Positions 13,763 to 18,606 of a stretch of 18,606 nucleotides of DNA are shown here, piece after piece; position 1 is the first letter of the stretch, and every line of letters begins with the position of its first letter. The position numbers and the translations under genes were made by a program. This stretch comes from Anaerolineaceae bacterium (GTDB lineage Bacteria > Chloroflexota > Anaerolineae > JAAYZQ01), in contig JAAYZQ010000183.1 in NCBI GenBank assembly GCA_012514775.1, positions 1 through 18,606 on the forward strand. Direction: 5' to 3'. Below the pieces are notes generated by a model that had not been told where the DNA came from, did not search any database, and worked only from the letters and a program-made list of their open reading frames with translations.

Positions 13763-16700
13763 ATGGGACACAACGACAATCACGGCGGTTCTCCGTTTCG
13801 TGCCGCGTGGCAGGCTTTGGTGCTGCCAGCGGGCCTTGGGCTGCTAGGGGCCCTGGCGCTGCTGGCCTGGTGGCCGGGGGCTGCCCGGGCGGACGAGCCC
13901 GCTCCCGCCCGCGTGCTGCCCGAAACGCTCAGCGCCGGGATCTATCACACCTGTGGGTTACGCGCCGACGGAAGCGTGGCTTGCTGGGGTAACAACGTCA
14001 ACGGCCAGGCGCCAGCGTCGGTGGGTGAGCCCGGCGACTATGTCCAGGTCAGCGCCGGAGGCTATCACACCTGCGGGTTACGCGGCGACGGAAGCGTGGG
14101 CTGCTGGGGGAACAACGACGACGACCAGGCGCCGGCGTCGGTGGGCGACGCTGGCGACTATGTCCAGGTCAGCGCCGGCTTGTATCACACCTGCGGGGTA
14201 CGCCCCGACGGCCGCGTGGCCTGCTGGGGGAACAACGACGACGGCCAGGCGTCGCCGCCGGCCCATGCCGCCGGCGACTATCTCCAGGTCAGCGCCGGAG
14301 GCTATCACACCTGTGGGCTAAAGAGCGACGGCAGCGTGGCCTGCTGGGGGCGGAGCGACTACAGCCAGGCGCCGGCGGCGGTGGGCGCCGGCGGCGACTA
14401 TGTCCAGGTCAGCGCCGGAGGCTATCACACCTGCGGGTTACGCGCCGACGGCCGCCTGGCCTGCTGGGGGCGGAACGACTACAGCCAGGCGCCGGCGGTG
14501 GAGGGCGCCGCCGGCGACTATGTCCAGGTCAGCACCGGCATGGGTCACACCTGCGCGGTACGCGCCGACGGAAGCGTGGCCTGCTGGGGCTACAACGTGT
14601 ACGGCCAGGCGTGGCCGCCGGCCCATGCCGCCGGCGACTATCTCCAGGTCAGCGCCGGAGGCTATCACACCTGTGGGCTAAAGAGCGACGGCAGCGTGGC
14701 CTGCTGGGGGCGTAACAACGACGGCCAAGCGCCGGCGTCGGTGGGCGACCCCGGCGACTATGGCCGGTCCCAGCTCAGCTCCGGGGGCTATCATACCTGT
14801 GGGTCAGGCGCCGACGGCAGCGTGGCCTGCTGGGGGCGCAACAACGACGGCCAGGCGCCGGCGGTGGAGGGCGCCGCCGGCGACTATGGCCGGTCCCAGC
14901 TCAGCTCCGGGGTCTTTTACACCTGTGGGACACGCGCCGACGGAAGCGTGGCCTGCTGGGGGAACAACGACGACGGCCAGGCGCCGGCGGTGGAGGGCGC
15001 CGCCGGCGACTATGTCCAGGTGAGCGCCGGAACCTGGCACACCTGCGCGGTACGCCCCGACGGAAGCGTGGCTTGCTGGGGGAGGAACGACAACGGCCAG
15101 GCGCCGGCGTCGGAGGGCGGCGCCGGGGATTTTGTCCAGGTCAGCGCCGGGACCTGGCACACCTGCGGGCTACGCCCCGACGGCCGCGTGGCCTGCTGGG
15201 GGAACGACCTGTACGGCCAGGCGTCGCCGCCGGCCCATGTCGCCGGCGACTATCTCCAGGTCAGCGCCGGGAACAGTCACACTTGCGGGCTAAAGAGCGA
15301 TGGCAGCGTGGCCTGCTGGGGCTACAACAACAACGGCCAGGCGCCGGCGTCGGTGGGCGCCGCCGGCGACTATGTCCAGGTCAGCGCCGGGAACTCGCAC
15401 ACCTGTGGGGTACGCCCCGACGGCCGCGTGGACTGCTGGGGGCGGAACGACGAAGGCCAGGCGCCGGCGTCGGTGGACGCCGCCGGCGATTCTCTCCAGG
15501 TCGGCGCCGGGGGCTTTCACACCTGCGGGCTAAAGACCGACGGCGGCGTGGCCTGCTGGGGGCAGAACACCTACGGCCAGGCGCCTCGCCTGTCGCTGGC
15601 GCCGGCCACGCTGCCCTGCGCCCCGGCCGGCGAGGCCTACTACCAGGCCCTGCCCCCTGCCGGCGGCGGGACGGCGCCCTACACCTACACGGCCATCGCC
15701 GGCACACCCCCGCCGGGCCTGGCCCTGTCGGCCGGCGGCGTCCTGACCGGCACGCCGGCGGCCGCGGGTTTCTATACCTGGACGGTGCGGGCCAGCGATT
15801 CCTCTCCCCTGCCCTTTTCCGTCGAGGAGGTCTACAGCCTGACCGTCGGCGGGCCCCTGGTCCATGCCGATCCCGCCGGCGCTTGCGGCGGCGGCGAGCC
15901 CTGTTTTGTTGCGCTCCAGGAGGCCGCCGCCTGCGCCCAGTTCGGCGGCATCGTCGACGCCCACGGCGCCACCTACGGCGAGGACCTGACCGTCACTCGC
16001 GCCCTGACCCTCACCGGCGCACCCATCCTGAACGGCAGCCTGGTCGTGGGCGACGGGCTGGTGGGCTACTGGCCCCTGGACGAGGGCAGCGGCCCGGCCG
16101 CCGGCGACGCCTCGGGCAGGGGCCACGACGGCACGCTGACCAACGGCCCGGCCTGGACAGCCACGGCTGCCCCCCTGGCCTTTGGCAGCCCCCATGCCCT
16201 GGCTCTGGACGGCACGGACGACGTCGTGCTCGTCGCCGGCGCACCCGACCTGGGCTTTGACGACAACCTGGCCTTTAGCCTGGCCGCCTGGGTGCGGACC
16301 GACAGGACGACGGCCCAGGAGGATGGGGCGGCCATCGTCGCCCGGGGCACCGATGGCGGCGAGCAGTACGTCATCGATATCCTTGGCGGCCAGTTTCGCT
16401 TCTTTGTCCGCGATGGCGCCGGGGGCGGCGGCTATGACGTCCGGGCTACCGACGTCTGGACCGCCACCGCCGGCTGGACGCACGTGGCCGCCGTGTTCGA
16501 CGCCGGCCGGGAGCTCATGGCCCTGTACGTGAACGGGGTGGAGCAGGACCGCCGCCTGCCGCCGGCGTCGCTCCTGGCCAACAGCGACGAGGTGTCCATC
16601 GGCAGCCGGAAGGGCCAGGGCGGCAGCTACGATGGCAGCTTCCAGGGGCAGATCGACGACGTGCGCATCTATGACCGGGCGCTGCCGGCTCCCGAGATCG

Positions 16701-17671
16701 CCGCCCTGGCCGCGGGCGGCCACAACAACACCCTGGTGCTTGGCGCCGGCCTGGACCTGAACGGCGACCTGACCCTCAACGCCGCCCTGCTGGACGCCGG
16801 CGCCGGAGGCCAGGCCCTCAACCTCAGCGGCGACTGGACGAGCCACGGCGGCGCCTTTGCCGCGCGGGCGAGCACCGTGCGCTTTGACGGTGCCCAGGTG
16901 CAGACCATCGCCGGCGACGTGGCCTTTTACGACCTGGCCGTGGGCGTGGGGGTCAGCCTGACCACCGCCTCAGAGGTGAGCGCCGGAGGAACACTGACCA
17001 ACCTGGGCTGGACGGTGGAGAGCAAGGCCATCGGCGGCGCGGGGGAGCGGGCCTTTGGCCTGGCCGGCGTCACGGTGGACGTGGTGACACCGGGCAGCCT
17101 GTCGGCCCTGGTGGTGGCCCGCCGCGACCAGGACCATCCCCAGGCCCACCCGACAACCGCCACCGGCCGCTACTGGCGCATCACGCCCACGGGCAGCGGC
17201 TACACGGCCGGCCTGACCCTGCCCCACGCCGGCCTGGCCGACCCGTACGCCAGCAGGTACCTGGGGTCAAACTGGGACTGGGGACGCGACACCTATGATG
17301 CCGGCAGCGTGACCCGCGGCGGCATCACCGCCTTTTCCGAGTGGGCAGTCAGTGAGGGCGCCCCGGCTGTGGCCACACCGGTGCTGCTCGGCCCGGCCGA
17401 CGGCACGAGCATGACCACCACCAGCCTGACCCTGACCTGGCAGGCCAGCCTCCACGCCACCGGTTACTACCTCAACCTGGATGGCACGGTGCACGACGTG
17501 GGCAACACCACCCAGTATGCCACCGGCCCCCTGGCCGGCGGCGTTCACACCTGGACCGTGGCGGCCTACAACGTGCCGGCAAACGTCAGCCCCTACGCCG
17601 CCACCTGGTCGTTCACCGTCCAGCCCAGGTTCTGGACCTATCTGCCGCTGCTGGTCAGGAACCAACCTTGA
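13763..17671 (+). CDS. Secreted multidomain protein: RCC1 repeats, putative Ig, LamG-like and FN3-like domains
   Basis: ATG 13763 gives 1302 residues. A signal peptide (about 1-44) has a basic/hydrophobic start and ARA/DE at the cleavage site. Residues about 60-608 are 14 RCC1-like repeats, enough for two seven-bladed propellers. Next come a putative Ig module (about 613-697: GTPPPGLALSAGGVLTGTP), a segment resembling the start of a parallel-beta-helix repeat (CGGGEPCFVALQEAAA, about 712-760), and a LamG/concanavalin-like domain (about 765-980: GYWPLDEGSG, GWTHVAAVFD, GQIDDVRIYDRAL). A low-complexity beta region and an FN3-like domain (about 1203-1290) follow, ending in WTYLPLLVRNQP. It is an extracellular or surface protein, probably a carbohydrate- or protein-binding adhesin. 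AGGA at 13750-13753 lies 9 nt before the ATG. The open frame extends upstream into the radical SAM gene, but those residues are not plausible protein. It is isolated from neighbours by a hairpin-rich gap and a terminator. Confidence 0.88.
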   Translation: MGHNDNHGGSPFRAAWQALVLPAGLGLLGALALLAWWPGAARADEPAPARVLPETLSAGIYHTCGLRADGSVACWGNNVNGQAPASVGEPGDYVQVSAGGYHTCGLRGDGSVGCWGNNDDDQAPASVGDAGDYVQVSAGLYHTCGVRPDGRVACWGNNDDGQASPPAHAAGDYLQVSAGGYHTCGLKSDGSVACWGRSDYSQAPAAVGAGGDYVQVSAGGYHTCGLRADGRLACWGRNDYSQAPAVEGAAGDYVQVSTGMGHTCAVRADGSVACWGYNVYGQAWPPAHAAGDYLQVSAGGYHTCGLKSDGSVACWGRNNDGQAPASVGDPGDYGRSQLSSGGYHTCGSGADGSVACWGRNNDGQAPAVEGAAGDYGRSQLSSGVFYTCGTRADGSVACWGNNDDGQAPAVEGAAGDYVQVSAGTWHTCAVRPDGSVACWGRNDNGQAPASEGGAGDFVQVSAGTWHTCGLRPDGRVACWGNDLYGQASPPAHVAGDYLQVSAGNSHTCGLKSDGSVACWGYNNNGQAPASVGAAGDYVQVSAGNSHTCGVRPDGRVDCWGRNDEGQAPASVDAAGDSLQVGAGGFHTCGLKTDGGVACWGQNTYGQAPRLSLAPATLPCAPAGEAYYQALPPAGGGTAPYTYTAIAGTPPPGLALSAGGVLTGTPAAAGFYTWTVRASDSSPLPFSVEEVYSLTVGGPLVHADPAGACGGGEPCFVALQEAAACAQFGGIVDAHGATYGEDLTVTRALTLTGAPILNGSLVVGDGLVGYWPLDEGSGPAAGDASGRGHDGTLTNGPAWTATAAPLAFGSPHALALDGTDDVVLVAGAPDLGFDDNLAFSLAAWVRTDRTTAQEDGAAIVARGTDGGEQYVIDILGGQFRFFVRDGAGGGGYDVRATDVWTATAGWTHVAAVFDAGRELMALYVNGVEQDRRLPPASLLANSDEVSIGSRKGQGGSYDGSFQGQIDDVRIYDRALPAPEIAALAAGGHNNTLVLGAGLDLNGDLTLNAALLDAGAGGQALNLSGDWTSHGGAFAARASTVRFDGAQVQTIAGDVAFYDLAVGVGVSLTTASEVSAGGTLTNLGWTVESKAIGGAGERAFGLAGVTVDVVTPGSLSALVVARRDQDHPQAHPTTATGRYWRITPTGSGYTAGLTLPHAGLADPYASRYLGSNWDWGRDTYDAGSVTRGGITAFSEWAVSEGAPAVATPVLLGPADGTSMTTTSLTLTWQASLHATGYYLNLDGTVHDVGNTTQYATGPLAGGVHTWTVAAYNVPANVSPYAATWSFTVQPRFWTYLPLLVRNQP
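13940..15590 (+). repeat. Fourteen tandem 120-bp RCC1-type coding repeats
   Basis: Units are 120 bp (40 residues), except units 7 and 8, which are 126 bp. Each follows HTCGLRxDGSVACWGxNxxGQAPA...GDYVQVSAG with two cysteines in a CX9C arrangement in every unit, probably disulfide-bonded outside the cell. The DNA is nearly identical between some units: 14281-14350 and 14641-14710 match over about 70 bases. A higher-order pattern is visible, because the pair with PPAH..AGDYLQVSAG followed by LKSDGSVACWG recurs at units 3/4, 6/7 and 11/12. This points to recent unequal crossing-over. Confidence 0.9.
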
Positions 17672-17706
17672 GCATCGCCACCCACCCCGCGGTGCAAGCG
17701 CCCTGG

Positions 17707-17739
17707 TCTTCCTGGAAGCTCAAGAAGCTTCCAGGAAGA
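17707..17739. repeat. Perfect 14-bp inverted repeat with nested palindromes
   Basis: TCTTCCTGGAAGCT (17707-17720) and AGCTTCCAGGAAGA (17726-17739) are exact reverse complements around a 5-nt CAAGA loop. Each arm also contains a smaller palindrome, TTCCTGGAA (17709-17717) and TTCCAGGAA (17729-17737), with centres 20 bp apart. No T-tract adjoins either side, so it is not a typical terminator. It lies 35 bp after the RCC1 stop. It could be an mRNA 3' stabilising hairpin, a dispersed palindrome or a paired operator. Confidence 0.6.
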
Positions 17740-17796
17740 ATGGGCGCACGTGGAGCGATGGTAAAGCGCAGTTGATACAGCCCCTGTGTATGGAAA

Positions 17797-17829
17797 GCAC
17801 CCGAGCTGATGTAGCTCGGGTGCTTTTTT
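17797..17829 (+). terminator. Intrinsic terminator after the RCC1-repeat gene
   Basis: GCACCCGAGC (17797-17806), loop TGATGTA and GCTCGGGTGC (17814-17823) form a perfect 10-bp GC-rich stem followed directly by TTTTTT (17824-17829). AAA before the left arm can extend the stem against the T-tract and gives only a weak T-run on the other strand, so it chiefly serves plus-strand transcripts. The convergent MFS gene on the minus strand ends 80 bp away. Confidence 0.9.
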
Positions 17830-17908
17830 CCTGGCAACGGGCGCAAGGCCCGTCTGATGCTGTGCTTTACTCCTCCGCGGCGGGTTTTCGATGGTCTGAA
17901 TCCGCCGC

Positions 17909-18606
17909 CTAAGCCGGCGCCGCCTCTCCCACCTCGTCGTGATCAGGCAGGATGTCCTCCAGGTTGCGCACGGCGGGCACAAAGAAATAGACCGCGGCCA
18001 CCAGGGCGACGTAGGCCACGCCCGCCAGCAGGAACTGGACGGCCATGCCCGAGCCCGGCCCGGTGCCCACCAGGGGGCCAAAGGTCCGCGCCAGCCAGCC
18101 GGAGGAGGCCATGGCCGGCTCGGTGACATAGTCGGCCAGGGCACCGGCGACGAGGGGCGTGATGGGACCCATGGCCCAGGCGATGAGCCGCCGCGCGGAA
18201 AAGACGCGGCCCTGCAAGTCGGGCGCCACCTTGGCCTGCCAGATGGCCTGGCTGGCGCCGTTCACAAAGGGCATAAAGATGGCCCCCACCGCGGCCGTCG
18301 CCATCCACCACCACAGGTCGCGCCCCAGGGCAAACAGGATCAGCCCGATGATGCCCGTGCAGAACTCGCCCAGGAGGATGCTGGTCATGCGCCGCCGGAA
18401 CCCGCCCCAGATACCGATGAGGATGCCCCCGACCACGGCGCCCACGGCCCACGCCGATTGGACGGCCCCCAGGGATGTGCTGCTGTTGCCCGTCCGGGCC
18501 AGGACAAAGGGGGCGATGACCTCGTAGGCCATGCCGTTGACAAAGTTCAGGGCCAGGAAAAAGAGCAACAGGCCCAGGAGGTTGCGCCGGGCCAGGATGT
18601 AGCGGA
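17909..18606 (-). CDS. MFS transporter (partial, N-terminus cut)
   Basis: The minus-strand frame is open from the window edge to TAG at 17909-17911 and gives about 232 residues, the C-terminal half of a normal 400-420-residue transporter. The visible part starts at RYILARRNLLGLLLFFLALNF and continues with PFVLARTGNSSTSLGAVQSA, a GGFRRRMTS loop of MFS type, and NGASQAIWQAKVAPDLQGRVFSARRLIAW. The last stretch is characteristic of the MFS_3/enterobactin-exporter-like group. About six hydrophobic segments can be counted, followed by an acidic tail (ILPDHDEVGEAAPA). It probably exports a small molecule or drug, with unknown substrate. An internal TTG at 18566-18568 is not the start, because family similarity continues beyond it. 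It is convergent with the RCC1 gene. Confidence 0.85.
   Translation of the reverse strand, partial: RYILARRNLLGLLLFFLALNFVNGMAYEVIAPFVLARTGNSSTSLGAVQSAWAVGAVVGGILIGIWGGFRRRMTSILLGEFCTGIIGLILFALGRDLWWWMATAAVGAIFMPFVNGASQAIWQAKVAPDLQGRVFSARRLIAWAMGPITPLVAGALADYVTEPAMASSGWLARTFGPLVGTGPGSGMAVQFLLAGVAYVALVAAVYFFVPAVRNLEDILPDHDEVGEAAPA

Noticed and set aside
13940..15590. CRISPR-like regular repeat array
   Set aside because: The repeats are 120-bp coding units without unique spacers and translate into RCC1 blades.
15530..16846. 438-codon minus-strand open frame across the end of the RCC1 array and the LamG domain
   Set aside because: The repeat unit is a multiple of three, so all frames repeat and stay open. 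The composition is GC-skew noise with no domain.
17741..17830. tRNA-like D-arm (GAGCGATGGTAAAGCGC)
   Set aside because: No T-arm, acceptor stem or CCA-side pairing follows, and the downstream stem is an intrinsic terminator.

Overview
This GC-rich window looks like a chromosomal segment of a member of the Chloroflexota (Anaerolineae/Caldilineae-like). The evidence is indirect. It carries tandem 6-pyruvoyl-tetrahydropterin-synthase-related polytopic membrane proteins, a secreted protein ending in a YLPLLVRN-type tail, and a zinc-ribbon/LysM protein with TPTP-rich linkers. This combination is familiar from that phylum, but no ribosomal RNA or marker gene confirms it.

Region 1 (1-2845) has a divergent pair. 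On the minus strand is a UbiA-family decaprenyl-phosphate phosphoribosyltransferase-like gene, cut by the window start. On the plus strand are tlyA (rRNA 2'-O-methyltransferase) and an AI-2E-type permease. The 141-bp gap carries two well-formed divergent sigma-70-like promoters, and the tlyA mRNA is predicted to be leaderless or nearly so.

Region 2 (2848-8124) holds three consecutive, overlapping genes for large membrane proteins of the PTPS-related/YfhO/GT-C-like type. The first is the most divergent. They may be glycosyltransferases that use polyprenyl-linked sugars.

Region 3 (8102-13502) is the most interesting part. A near-consensus promoter lies in the end of the preceding gene. It appears to drive five tightly packed genes: a zinc-ribbon/LysM membrane protein, a small two-TM zinc-ribbon protein, a DUF2207-like membrane protein, a nucleotidyltransferase-fold protein, and a radical SAM/SPASM enzyme with an N-terminal PqqD-like (RRE) domain. 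The DUF2207-like protein ends in an alternating Cys-Ala tail (CACACACAGCACACA, then GGGR). I propose that the radical SAM protein modifies this predicted cytoplasmic tail. That would be a membrane-anchored, RiPP-like maturation system in which the substrate is the tail of a large protein rather than a free peptide.

Region 4 (13503-17908) begins with a hairpin-rich 260-bp intergenic stretch. It is followed by a 1302-residue secreted protein with 14 RCC1-like repeats (enough for two seven-bladed propellers), a putative Ig domain, a LamG-like domain, an FN3-like region and the C-terminal tail. After it come a perfect 14-bp inverted repeat and a strong intrinsic terminator.

Region 5 (17909-18606) is the C-terminal part of a minus-strand MFS transporter, cut by the window end.
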